This document shows, piece after piece, positions 16,990 to 25,503 of a DNA stretch of 53,192 nucleotides. The DNA is from Herbaspirillum chlorophenolicum (GTDB taxonomy: Bacteria > Pseudomonadota > Gammaproteobacteria > Burkholderiales > Burkholderiaceae_D). Each line of letters opens with the position of its first letter. Positions within the stretch are counted from its first letter, which is position 1. The position numbers and the translations under genes were made by a program. The notes under the pieces were generated by a model. It worked only from the letters and a program-made list of their open reading frames with translations. It was not told the origin of the DNA and made no database searches. The stretch is taken from the NCBI RefSeq assembly GCF_001189955.1, contig NZ_LFLT01000031.1, positions 1 to 53,192 on the forward strand. Direction: 5' to 3'.

Positions 16990-18186
16990 ATGACCGATAC
17001 GACACGTCCCCTGTCGTCGCTGCCCGCCACCAGCCCGCTCGGGCAGGCGCTGACGCAACCCCTGCTGCTGGGCCTGTTCCTGCCCATCCATAACGGCGGC
17101 TGGAGCATGTCCAGCCTGCCGCGCGGCACCGACTGGAGTTTTGACTACAATGCCGCGCTCACGCGCCAGGCCGAGCAGCTCGGCTTCGAACTGGCATTCG
17201 GCCCGGCGCACTGGCTGGGCAAGGGCGGCTTCGGCGGCGAAACCCGCTACCGCGAAACCTCGCTGGACGCCTTCATCGCCACCAGCGCGCTGGCCGCCAT
17301 CACCAGCCGCATCCTGCTGATCTCCACCATCCACATCCTGTACGGGCCGTGGCATCCGCTGCACCTGGCCAAGTTCGGCGCCACCCTGGACCACATCGCC
17401 AAGGGCCGCTGGGGCTTGAACATCGTCACCGGTTTCCGCAAGGACGAATGGGCCATGTTCGGCCAGCAGCAGATCGCGCATGACGAGCGCTACCAGATCG
17501 CCAACGAATTCGTCGACGTGCTCGGCGCGTTATGGTCCAGCACGGACAACCTCGACTATGAAGGCAGCCGCTGGCAGTTGCAGCAGGCCTTCGTCAGCCC
17601 CAAGCCGCAGCATGGCCGCCCGATCCTGGTCAGCGCCACCAGTTCGGCGGCCGGCATCGCCAGCGCGGTACGCCATTCGGACCTGATTTTCATCACCAGC
17701 CCGGTGGGTGCGCGCTTCGAAAAGGCCATCGCCGCGCTGCCGGAACTCAACGCACGGGTCAAGCGCGAAGCCGCCGCCGTCGGGCGCGATGTCCGCACGC
17801 TGATCAATCCCATGATTATCTGCCGCGATACCGAGCGCGAGGCGCGCGAAGCCTACCAGGCCATCCTCGATCGCGCCGACCATGGCGCGGTGGAAGGTTT
17901 CTTCCACTCGCACGCCACCGGCGACAGCCAATCCTGGCGCGGCCATGAGCGCGATGAGCGCACCGTGGGCGGCAACATCCAATTGATTGGCACGCCCGAG
18001 CAGATCGTCGACCAGTTGCTCCAGCTCAAGGCCGCGGGCTGCGACGGCATCCAGATCTGCTTCTTCGACTACGAGCCCGAACTGGCCTATTTCGGCCAGC
18101 GTGTCATCCCGCTGCTGGAACAGGCCGGCCTGCGCCATCCGGTAGCGCGTGTTCCCGCCTCCCCTTACGCTTCCCTCGCCGCCTGA
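16990..18186 (+). CDS. LLM-class flavin-dependent monooxygenase (SfnG/RutA-like)
   Basis: The ATG at 16990 lies 13 bases after the previous gene; a longer frame from 16873 lies inside that gene and is not credible. The 398-residue protein is a bacterial luciferase-like monooxygenase (TIM barrel). Features include LGLFLPIHNGGWSMSS at 28-43, FELAFGPAHW, the segment TLDHIAKGRWGLNIVTGF and IQLIGTPEQIVDQLLQL. The closest families I recognise are SfnG-type sulfone and RutA-type monooxygenases that use FMNH2 and O2. In this operon it probably carries out the C-S or C-N bond-cleaving oxidation. Confidence 0.9.
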   Translation: MTDTTRPLSSLPATSPLGQALTQPLLLGLFLPIHNGGWSMSSLPRGTDWSFDYNAALTRQAEQLGFELAFGPAHWLGKGGFGGETRYRETSLDAFIATSALAAITSRILLISTIHILYGPWHPLHLAKFGATLDHIAKGRWGLNIVTGFRKDEWAMFGQQQIAHDERYQIANEFVDVLGALWSSTDNLDYEGSRWQLQQAFVSPKPQHGRPILVSATSSAAGIASAVRHSDLIFITSPVGARFEKAIAALPELNARVKREAAAVGRDVRTLINPMIICRDTEREAREAYQAILDRADHGAVEGFFHSHATGDSQSWRGHERDERTVGGNIQLIGTPEQIVDQLLQLKAAGCDGIQICFFDYEPELAYFGQRVIPLLEQAGLRHPVARVPASPYASLAA

Positions 18187-18190
18187 CACT

Positions 18191-19807
18191 ATGACCCAGA
18201 CTCCCGTTATCTCCGCGTTACCTATTTCTTCACCCACCCTGGCCGCCTGGCTGCGCGATGGCGAAGAGATCGCCCTGATCGATATCGGCGAAGCCGGCCA
18301 GTTCGGCGAAAGCCATCTGCTGCTGGCGGCCAATCTTCCGTTCAGCCGCTTCGAACTGGATCTGCCGCACCGGGTGCCGCGCCTGGACACCCGGCTGGTG
18401 CTGGTCTCCGGCGACGGCGTGCTGGCCCAGGTCGCCGCTGCTGCGGCCCTGTCATCGGGTTATCGCACGGTGTACTGGCTGGAAGGCGGCACCGAGGCTT
18501 GGCATGCGCATGGCTTCAAGACCTTCCAGGGCGTCAATGTACCCAGCAAGGCATTTTCCGAATTCGTCGAAAAGGCCTATCACACCGGCGATATCGAGGC
18601 ACAGGAACTGGCCGCTCGCCAGCGTGCGGGCGACGACCTGGTGTTGCTGGATTCCCGCACCCAGGAAGAGCATCGGCGCTTCCATGTCCCCGGTGCGATC
18701 AGTTGCCCGGGCAGTGAAATCGTCACCCGCTTCGCCGACATCGTGCCCTCGCCCGACACCCTGGTGGTGGTCACTTGCGCCGGCCGTACCCGCGGCATCA
18801 TCGGCGCCCAAAGCCTGATCGATGCCGGCGTACCCAACCGCGTGCTGGCGCTGGCCGGCGGCACCCAAGGCTGGCGCCTGGCAGGACTGGAGCTGGAACG
18901 CCAGCCGGCCCGGGAAAGCGCTCCGGCGTCTGCCAATGCCCAGGCCGTTGCGCGCAGCCGCGCGGCCGCGCTGGAACAGCGGGAGTCCCTGCCGCGCATC
19001 GACCTCGTCACATTGCGCCAATGGCAAGCCGACCAGCGCCGCACCACGTTCATCTTCGATATCCGCACCCGCGCCGAACATGAACACAGTCACTGGCCCG
19101 GCGCCATTTGGGTACAAGGCGTGCAGTTGATCCAGTGCCTCGATGAATGGGTCGCGGTGCGCAATGCCCATGTGGTGCTGATCGACACCGATGGCAGCCG
19201 CGCCGCCATCACCGCCCATTGGCTGCAGCGGCTGGGTGTGCAGGTCGCGCTGTTCGCGCCCCCGGCCGACGCGCCTGAAACCATCGCCGCCGCGCCCTTG
19301 GCCGCACCGGCACGCCGCTGGGAACAGATCGCCGCGTTGAGCGCAGAGGCTGCACGGCAATGGGTGCAAGGCGGTGCGCTGGTGCTGGATGCCGGCAGTA
19401 GCGAGCGCTATGGGCAAGTACGCCCGCAAGGCGCGTTGTGGAGCAACCGGTCCGCACTGGGTCCGGCGCTGCTGGCGCGCGCGGCCGCCGCAAGCCAAGT
19501 GGTGGTATCAGGCGACGATGATGGCGTGGCGCGCCTGTTGGCGCTGTCCCTGCTGCAACGTCTGGCCGACGGCCATCCGGCGTTGCAGATAGCGGTACTG
19601 CCGGGCGGACTGGACGGCTGGCAGGCGGCGGGCCTGCCGCTTGACGATACCCCCGCCTTGCCGGCCGACAGCGAGCGCATCGACTACCTGTTCTGGCTGC
19701 ATGACCGCCATGCCGGCAATGCCGAAGCCAGTGCGGCCTACCTGCAATGGGAAGCCGACCTGCCGGAGCTGGTGGGAGATGCCTCGGAAGCAGGATACCG
19801 CTTGTAA
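18191..19807 (+). CDS. four-domain rhodanese (sulfurtransferase)
   Basis: The start at 18191 gives a 538-residue protein. Four rhodanese-like domains follow each other at about 1-112, 125-237, 265-370 and 385-505, with a short C-terminal tail. Only the second has the catalytic cysteine loop (CAGRTRG, Cys196). The equivalent loops in the others read SGDG, DTDG and SGDDDG and are presumably inactive or structural. Rhodaneses transfer sulfane sulfur to a nucleophile such as cyanide or thiols. In a monooxygenase operon it points to a substrate that releases reduced sulfur. It starts 4 bases after the preceding stop. Confidence 0.88.
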   Translation: MTQTPVISALPISSPTLAAWLRDGEEIALIDIGEAGQFGESHLLLAANLPFSRFELDLPHRVPRLDTRLVLVSGDGVLAQVAAAAALSSGYRTVYWLEGGTEAWHAHGFKTFQGVNVPSKAFSEFVEKAYHTGDIEAQELAARQRAGDDLVLLDSRTQEEHRRFHVPGAISCPGSEIVTRFADIVPSPDTLVVVTCAGRTRGIIGAQSLIDAGVPNRVLALAGGTQGWRLAGLELERQPARESAPASANAQAVARSRAAALEQRESLPRIDLVTLRQWQADQRRTTFIFDIRTRAEHEHSHWPGAIWVQGVQLIQCLDEWVAVRNAHVVLIDTDGSRAAITAHWLQRLGVQVALFAPPADAPETIAAAPLAAPARRWEQIAALSAEAARQWVQGGALVLDAGSSERYGQVRPQGALWSNRSALGPALLARAAAASQVVVSGDDDGVARLLALSLLQRLADGHPALQIAVLPGGLDGWQAAGLPLDDTPALPADSERIDYLFWLHDRHAGNAEASAAYLQWEADLPELVGDASEAGYRL

Positions 19808-19886
19808 CGGCCAGTTGGCCATTCCCCAAGAACGCCTGGGTGACCAACTGAACCCGGCATACGAATAACCGATACACAACAGCACA

Positions 19887-21068
19887 ATGACCGCCTTCCC
19901 TGAAAAACTATTGCAGCGCATCGCCGACGGTGCCGCCCAACGCGATGCGCAGCGCGAGCAGCCGTTCGCCCTGATCAATGAAATCAAGGCCACCGGCTTC
20001 GGTGCGCGCCGCCTGGCTGCCGAACATGGCGGCGGCGGCGCCAGCCTCACGGAAACTTTCGACGCCGCCATCACCCTGGCCGAAGCCGACCCCAACATCG
20101 CGCATATCTGGCGCAACCACCATGTCGCGCTCGAGCGCATCCTCAACACGCCATCAGGCCATCCGGCGGTGGTGCGGCTGCGTGACCGCGTGCTGGCGGG
20201 CGACATGATCGGCGCGGCCAACACCGAACTGGGCCAGGCCCAGATCGGCGGCGGCGGTCCGTTCGCCAGCAGGCTGGTGCGCGAAGGCAGCGGCTACGTG
20301 CTCAATGGCAAGAAGTTTTATTCCACCGGTTCGCTGTTTTCTGATTGGCTCTACATCCCGGTGTCATTGGAAGACGGCACCCGCGTAATCGCCATCGCGC
20401 CCAAGGGCCGTGCCGGCCTGGACACTGTCGATGACTGGTTCGGCATGGGACAGCGCCTGACCGGCAGCGGCACCACCTTGCTGGACAATGTGCGCATAGA
20501 GGCCGACGAAGTCTTGCTGCCGGCCGACATTCCCGGCAAGCAGACCGTGTTCGGCTCGACTATCGCGCAGTTGTTCCTGACGGCCGTGATTGCCGGCGTG
20601 GTCTCGGCCGTCGCCCGCGACGCCGCCGAATTGCTGGGCAAGCGCAAGCGCAACTTCTACTACGCGCCGACCTCGGTGGGAGCGCAAGATCCGCTGCTGC
20701 TGTCTGCCTTGGGCGAACGCGAGGCCGATGCCTTCGCGGTGCGCGCCATCGTGCTGGCTGCCGCACGTGTGGCCGACGCCACCTATGCCGCGCTGCAGCG
20801 CCAGGATGCCGATATCGACACGCATCTGCAAGCCGCCGCAAGGGCCGCCGCCAAGGCCAAGATCACGGTCGACCGTATTGCCCATCACGCCGCAACCGCC
20901 TTGTTCGACATCGCCGGCGCCTCGGCTACCCTGGCGCACCTGAACCTGGATCGCCACTGGCGCAACATCCGTACCATCTCCACCCACAACCACACTGCGC
21001 ACAAGTCCTATGCATTGGGCAACCTGAGCGTCAACGAAGTACCGCTGCCGACCCAGGGATTCTTCTGA
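19887..21068 (+). CDS. second acyl-CoA dehydrogenase-fold flavin monooxygenase
   Basis: A 393-residue relative of the protein at 15780. It has an N-terminal domain with FGARRLAAEHGGGGASL, the middle segment KFYSTGSLFSDWLYIP and the C-terminal group signature LDRHWRNIRTISTHNHTAHKSYALG. A flavin-dependent oxygenase role is inferred from this DszC/SfnB-type ending. It closes the operon and is followed by an intrinsic terminator. The 79-base gap before it is the largest within the downstream half of the operon, so an internal promoter is possible. Confidence 0.87.
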   Translation: MTAFPEKLLQRIADGAAQRDAQREQPFALINEIKATGFGARRLAAEHGGGGASLTETFDAAITLAEADPNIAHIWRNHHVALERILNTPSGHPAVVRLRDRVLAGDMIGAANTELGQAQIGGGGPFASRLVREGSGYVLNGKKFYSTGSLFSDWLYIPVSLEDGTRVIAIAPKGRAGLDTVDDWFGMGQRLTGSGTTLLDNVRIEADEVLLPADIPGKQTVFGSTIAQLFLTAVIAGVVSAVARDAAELLGKRKRNFYYAPTSVGAQDPLLLSALGEREADAFAVRAIVLAAARVADATYAALQRQDADIDTHLQAAARAAAKAKITVDRIAHHAATALFDIAGASATLAHLNLDRHWRNIRTISTHNHTAHKSYALGNLSVNEVPLPTQGFF

Positions 21069-21101
21069 GACCTTGAACAAGTGCTAATGGCATCGCAATG
21101 A

Positions 21102-21134
21102 AAAACGCCTGGCGGAAATACGCCGGGCGTTTTT
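21102..21134 (+). terminator. intrinsic terminator of the monooxygenase operon
   Basis: AAAAACGCCTGGCG pairs with CGCCGGGCGTTTTT (one G-T pair) around a short loop and runs into TTTTT. It lies about 35 bases after the last gene of the operon. Confidence 0.85.
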
Positions 21135-21416
21135 CATTGCCTCTTGTGGAACGACACGACAACCAAGACCGTGATTGCCTCTCTATTTGCGTCATCATCC
21201 GGGGACTAAGGTAGAGCTAAGTTTTGATGCCTAACATCAGAAAAATAGCGGGAACAGGTACGGTCTTTTTTCTACGACCGGAAGCCGCCTCCGACGAAAC
21301 CGAAAAGTCGGAACCCAGGTCGGCTGTGTCAGGCACAATGAGCGGAATTCTTGCTTGACTGCTTGATCCGGCCATTTCAGAAATGGACAGTGTGCCACTC
21401 AATTTCAGGAATCATC
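21135..21416. other. intergenic stretch with REP-like small palindromes
   Basis: No gene is supported. Around 21250-21330 two small hairpins follow each other (CGGTC...GACCG and TCCGAC...GTCGGA), beside a GGGAACAGGTACGG segment that reminds me of repeats near REP/RAYT elements. A 43-codon plus-strand frame (21227-21358) has no ribosome site. Confidence 0.35.
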
Positions 21417-21956
21417 GTGAATAGAACCGCTTATCATCCCAGCTCCGTCATACTTCACTGGCTGATCTTCATTCTCTTCGTCATCGCGCTTGCCACAATT
21501 GAATATCGTGGTGAAGTTCCCAAGGGCGAGCCGCTGCGCGATGTACTGCAAATGATTCACATGCATGCAGGCCAACTGGTATTGATATTGGTTATATTGC
21601 GGTTGCTGGCACGCCAATTATTTGGCGTGCCGCCTGCGCTTCCGATGCCGCCGCTGCAACGCATGCTGGCGCATGGCGTTCATTTTCTCTTGTATGTCGT
21701 GATGATCGGCCTGCCGCTATCCGGAATACTTTTCACCCAGGCCGGCGGCAAGGATGTTGTGTTTTTTGGCATGACGCTGCCAGGCATCATCGGCCAAAAT
21801 CCGGCAATCCGTGGCCCGGTCAAAGATCTGCATGAATTGATGGGGAATGCCGTGTATTTTCTGGTGGGCATGCATATCGCCGGCGCGCTATGGCACCAGT
21901 ATGCGGAAAAGAAGCCGATTCTTCGGCGCATGATGCTGGGCAAGACGGATGACTGA
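21417..21956 (+). CDS. cytochrome b561-family protein
   Basis: The GTG at 21417 follows AGGA at good spacing and gives 179 residues; the frame opens earlier without a ribosome site. The protein has four membrane segments with haem-ligand histidines in SVILHWLIF, MIHMHAGQLVL, LHELMG and MHIAGALWHQY, the bacterial cytochrome b561/YodB pattern. It should carry two b haems in the inner membrane and pass electrons from or to quinone. It is not obviously linked to its neighbours and stands convergent to norR. Confidence 0.9.
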   Translation: MNRTAYHPSSVILHWLIFILFVIALATIEYRGEVPKGEPLRDVLQMIHMHAGQLVLILVILRLLARQLFGVPPALPMPPLQRMLAHGVHFLLYVVMIGLPLSGILFTQAGGKDVVFFGMTLPGIIGQNPAIRGPVKDLHELMGNAVYFLVGMHIAGALWHQYAEKKPILRRMMLGKTDD

Positions 21957-21968
21957 TCAGGGCGCCAA

Positions 21969-23549
21969 CTAACGCAAGCCCAGCCGCCGGGCCAACCGGC
22001 TCAGGTTGGCCCGGTCCAACCCCAGTTCGCGTGCGGTAGCCGCAAGATTGTTGGCATTGCGTTCCAGGCTGTCGGCGACCAGCTTACGCTCGTAGTCTTC
22101 CACGGCATCGCGCAGGTTCATGATGGGGCCGGACGGATCACCGGGCTGGTCCTCATCCTCCGTGCGTTCTGCCACGGCAGTGGCGCCATCTGCCTTCAAA
22201 TCAAGCTCGCTGGCGCCTAGCGTAAGGATGGCCGGACGCGACTTGTGCGCAGCCAATGCACGCAATGCGCTGCGGCCGACCAGATGTTCCAGCTCGCGGA
22301 TGTTGCCGGGCCAGGCGTAGCCGAGCAAGGCGCGCTGTGCATCGGCGGACAGGCGCAGGCTGGATAGCCCGAGCCGCGCCCGGTTCTGTTCGAGGAAGTA
22401 GCCGGCGAGCAGCAGCACATCGCGCCCGCGTTCACGCAGCGGCGGCACGCGGATCGGAAATACGCTCAGGCGATGATAGAAGTCGGCGCGAAAACGCCCT
22501 CGCTTCACCTCGTCGGCCAGGTCACGGTTGGTGGCGGCAATCAGCCGCACATCCACGCGATGTTCGCGATCCGACCCGACCCGTTGCAGCTGGCCGCTTT
22601 GCAGCACCCGCAGCAGCTTGGCCTGTACCGTCAATGGCAATTCGCCCACCTCGTCCAGGAACAGCGTACCGCCGTCGGCCATTTCGAACTTGCCGCGGCG
22701 GTCGGCCACCGCGCCGGAAAAGGCGCCGCGCACGTGGCCGAACAATTCGCTCTCGACCAGCGTATCGGGCAATGCCGCGCAGTTGAGGCTGATCATGGGC
22801 TTGTGTGCGCGCGGCGAAGCGGCATGCAGGGCATGTGCCACCAATTCCTTGCCCACGCCGGTCTCGCCGGTCACCAGTACCGCCATGTCGCTGGGCGCGG
22901 CCATGCGGATCTCCTGCACCAATTGCAGATGTGCCGGACTCTGGCCGATCAGCTCGCGCTTGCCCTGGCTTTCTTCCAGCCCCAGCCGGTAAGCCTCGGC
23001 ACGCTGGCGCTCCTGCTCGCCGGTGGCCGATAAATTGTCGATGCGTTCGGCCACATTCACGGTGGCGGCGGCAAGGTCGGCAAAGGCTTGCAGCGAAGCC
23101 ATGTCGACACTGTCGAAGCGCCCTGCGCCCAATGCATCCAGCGTCACCAATCCCCACGGCCGGCCGTTGACGTTGAGCGCGCAGCCCATGCAGTCGTGTA
23201 CTTCCAGTTGGCCGGAATGGATGTCATTGAGCCCGTCGACCAGGCCGTCATAGGGGTCCGGCAGCGGCGAATCGGCCGGGAAGCGCGTCGGCGCCCCATT
23301 GGCCAGCAGCACGCCGAAGCGCGGATGCTCACCCACGCGAAAGCGCCGGCCCAGCGTATCGCGCGAGAGGCCATCGATGGCCAGCGGCACCAGCACCTCG
23401 CCATCCAGGCGCAAGAGCGCGGTAGCGTCGCAAGGAAACAGTGTGCGCATGGCTTCCAGCAGGCGCCGGTAACGTTCGCGCTCGTCCATCTCGCGCGACA
23501 GATCGGCGACTAGCGGCAACAAGGCATCGAGCAAGGCTTTTGAAGTCAT
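21969..23549 (-). CDS. norR: nitric oxide-responsive sigma-54 activator NorR
   Basis: The 526-residue protein matches NorR along its length. The N-terminal GAF domain (about 20-170) has the NorR-typical segments LVPLAIDGLSRDTLGRRF and RFPADSPLPDPYDGL, which house the NO-sensing iron. The AAA+ domain has Walker A GETGVGKE (228-235), GAFSGA (275-280) and Walker B FLDEVGEL. A Fis-type helix-turn-helix sits at the C-terminus (LAATARELGLDRANLSRLARRLGL). The sigma-54 contact loop reads GAFSGA instead of the usual GAFTGA. NorR binds upstream of NO-detoxifying genes and activates sigma-54 RNA polymerase when NO is sensed. Here it is divergent from hmp, and its start codon lies inside the first of three NorR sites, which suggests autoregulation. 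Confidence 0.96.
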   Translation of the reverse strand: MTSKALLDALLPLVADLSREMDERERYRRLLEAMRTLFPCDATALLRLDGEVLVPLAIDGLSRDTLGRRFRVGEHPRFGVLLANGAPTRFPADSPLPDPYDGLVDGLNDIHSGQLEVHDCMGCALNVNGRPWGLVTLDALGAGRFDSVDMASLQAFADLAAATVNVAERIDNLSATGEQERQRAEAYRLGLEESQGKRELIGQSPAHLQLVQEIRMAAPSDMAVLVTGETGVGKELVAHALHAASPRAHKPMISLNCAALPDTLVESELFGHVRGAFSGAVADRRGKFEMADGGTLFLDEVGELPLTVQAKLLRVLQSGQLQRVGSDREHRVDVRLIAATNRDLADEVKRGRFRADFYHRLSVFPIRVPPLRERGRDVLLLAGYFLEQNRARLGLSSLRLSADAQRALLGYAWPGNIRELEHLVGRSALRALAAHKSRPAILTLGASELDLKADGATAVAERTEDEDQPGDPSGPIMNLRDAVEDYERKLVADSLERNANNLAATARELGLDRANLSRLARRLGLR

Positions 23550-23600
23550 TTTGACTCTAACTGATGAATATTAAGGTCATTTTGACACGGTTTGTTTGAC
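23545..23600 (+). promoter_or_regulatory. three NorR enhancer sites (GT-N7-AC)
   Basis: GTCATTTTGAC occurs twice, at 23545-23555 and 23576-23586. A third site, GTTTGTTTGAC, is at 23590-23600. All fit GT-N7-AC. Three such sites upstream of a NO-detoxification gene is the known E. coli NorR enhancer layout. The first overlaps the norR start codon. Confidence 0.85.
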
Positions 23601-23642
23601 ACGTACAATCGCCAAGTCATTGATTCATAAGGACGATGCCAT

Positions 23643-23657
23643 TGGCACGGTATTTGA
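23643..23657 (+). promoter_or_regulatory. sigma-54 promoter of hmp
   Basis: TTGGCACGGTATTTGA has the -24 GG and a -12 element ten bases on, as required for sigma-54. The -12 dinucleotide reads GA rather than GC. It lies between the NorR sites and hmp, about 60 bases before the start codon. Confidence 0.75.
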
Positions 23658-23714
23658 GATAGGGAAGGCAGAACCGGCGCTCCGGATTTTTCACTCCCTC
23701 CAGAAAGGCGAACC

Positions 23715-24908
23715 ATGCTTACCGATGCTCAACTTGCCATCGTCAAATCCACCGTCCCATTGCTGGAAAGCGGCGGCGAGGCACTGACCACGCACTTCTA
23801 CAAGATGCTCATGCGCGACTATCCGCAAGTGCATCCGTTGTTCAACCGCGCCCACCAGGCCAGCGGCGACCAGCCGCGCGCACTGGCCAACGGCGTGCTG
23901 ATGTATGCGCGCCATATCGATCGCCTGGAAGCGCTGGGCCCGCTGGCCGCGCAAATCATCAACAAGCACGTGGCAGTACAGGTCATGCCCGAGCACTATC
24001 CGATGGTGGGCGACTGCCTGCTGCGCGCCATCCGCGAAGTGCTGGGCGCCGAGATCGCCACCGATGCCGTGATCGACGCCTGGGGCGCGGCCTATGGCCA
24101 GTTGGCCGACATCCTGATCGGCGCCGAGAAGCAGCAATACGACGCCAAGGCCAACGCTCCCGGCGGCTGGCGCGGCGCGCGCAATTTCATCGTGGCGCGC
24201 AAGGTTGCCGAGAGCGATGAGATCACCTCTTTCTATTTCCGCCCGCAGGATGGCGGCGCCCTGCTCGACTTCGATCCCGGCCAGTACATCGGCCTGCGCA
24301 TCGTCATCGACGGCGAGGAGCAGCGCCGCCAGTATTCGCTGTCGGCGCCGTTGAATGTGCCGGGCGAGCCGCCGCAATACCGCATCAGCGTCAAGCGCGA
24401 AGCCGGCGGCAAGGTCTCGCGCCACCTGCACGACGAAGTGCAGGAAGGTTCGGTGGTCGAACTGTTCCCGCCCTCGGGCAATTTCTCGCTGGCTGCCGGC
24501 GACAAGCCGCTGGTGCTGATCAGCGGCGGCGTCGGCATCACGCCCATGCTGACCATGCTCAATGCTGCCCTGCAAAGCGGCCGCGCCGTGCACTTCATCC
24601 ATGCCGCGCGCGATGGCGGCGTGCATGCTTTCCGGGAACACGTCGACGCGCTGGCCGAGCGCCATCCGCAACTGCGCCGCTTCTTCTGCTACGAGCGCAC
24701 ACGCGCCGGCGACCGCCAGCCCGATGCCACCGGCATGATCAACCGCGAGCTGCTGCAGCGCTGGATGCCGGCCGGCGCCGACGTCGATGCTTATTTCGTC
24801 GGCCCCAAACCTTTCATGAAGGCGATCAAGCGCTACCTGCGCGAGATCGGCGTACCCGAGGCGCAAAGCCGCTATGAGTTCTTCGGTCCGGCTGCCGCGC
24901 TGGACTGA
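23715..24908 (+). CDS. hmp: flavohaemoglobin, nitric oxide dioxygenase
   Basis: A 397-residue flavohaemoglobin of normal length. The globin domain (1-140) has the distal Tyr29 and Gln53, the proximal haem ligand His85 and Tyr95, at the same numbers as in E. coli Hmp. The reductase part has the FAD-binding RQYSLSAP motif and the NAD-binding ISGGVGITPM segment, ending with YEFFGPA. It oxidises NO to nitrate using O2 and NADH in the cytoplasm. The ribosome site is AGAAAGG. Control by NorR and sigma-54 is visible upstream, in contrast to the NsrR control of hmp in enterobacteria. Confidence 0.97.
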   Translation: MLTDAQLAIVKSTVPLLESGGEALTTHFYKMLMRDYPQVHPLFNRAHQASGDQPRALANGVLMYARHIDRLEALGPLAAQIINKHVAVQVMPEHYPMVGDCLLRAIREVLGAEIATDAVIDAWGAAYGQLADILIGAEKQQYDAKANAPGGWRGARNFIVARKVAESDEITSFYFRPQDGGALLDFDPGQYIGLRIVIDGEEQRRQYSLSAPLNVPGEPPQYRISVKREAGGKVSRHLHDEVQEGSVVELFPPSGNFSLAAGDKPLVLISGGVGITPMLTMLNAALQSGRAVHFIHAARDGGVHAFREHVDALAERHPQLRRFFCYERTRAGDRQPDATGMINRELLQRWMPAGADVDAYFVGPKPFMKAIKRYLREIGVPEAQSRYEFFGPAAALD

Positions 24909-24939
24909 ATGGCGAATTCAACAGGGGCGGCGAAGATAA

Positions 24940-24968
24940 TTGAAGCACTGCACAATCGCAGGTAGAAT
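24940..24968 (+). promoter_or_regulatory. candidate sigma-70 promoter of czcICBA
   Basis: TTGAAG and TAGAAT are separated by exactly 17 bases, ending 47 bases before the czcI start codon. Both boxes are close to the -35 and -10 consensus. Confidence 0.6.
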
Positions 24969-25015
24969 CGCTGCAGTCTCCATTTCGCCCCACCGCCCTT
25001 CCATCCTTTGCCCGC

Positions 25016-25399
25016 ATGAAAAAGCTGCTCACGGCCTTGTTGCTTTCGATTACGCTGATCCAGCTTTGCTGGGCGGCGGTCGGGCCGTACAGCGAACATG
25101 CTGCAACGCTGGTGCAACATGCCGGCCACCACCAATTGCAATCGCAAGCGGATGGACAGGGCAATGCCGTGCCGGCAGGCAAGAAAACCGACACCAAGGA
25201 TGTGGCGAATTTTTGCAGCAGCTGCGAAATGCAGGCCGGCAGCCTGGGTTACCCCGCTGTGACCTCCCAACGCTTCGTGCGTGCGGAATCGCCGGCGCCG
25301 GCCGGTTTCACCATCTCGTTTTCCTCCCACATTCCGGAGCATCCGGAAAAGCCCGACTGGCCAGCCGCGCATTCGCGCGGCGTTGCGGCCCGGTTCTGA
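25016..25399 (+). CDS. czcI: CzcI-like periplasmic protein
   Basis: A 127-residue protein with a signal peptide (MKKLLTALLLSITLIQLCWA, cut near residue 20). The mature part is His-rich near its start (EHAATLVQHAGHH) and has a Cys pair in FCSSCEM. Its place directly before czcCBA and these features match CzcI proteins of Cupriavidus-type metal resistance operons, which are thought to modulate the response to Zn/Co/Cd. The sequence is variable in this family, so the assignment rests heavily on context. Confidence 0.8.
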   Translation: MKKLLTALLLSITLIQLCWAAVGPYSEHAATLVQHAGHHQLQSQADGQGNAVPAGKKTDTKDVANFCSSCEMQAGSLGYPAVTSQRFVRAESPAPAGFTISFSSHIPEHPEKPDWPAAHSRGVAARF

Positions 25400-25503
25400 T
25401 TTCCCTCGTTCATCTTTCCTGAGCACTTCTGCCTGACGGCAATGCCGTCGGCTGTCAGTGCCTGTCCGCACGCCGAATCCTTCCTTTCATCACGGAGAAT
25501 TCG

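Noticed and set aside
21227..21358. 43-codon plus-strand frame before the cytochrome b561 gene
   Set aside because: It has no ribosome site and lies in a stretch with hairpins, better explained as non-coding repeat sequence.
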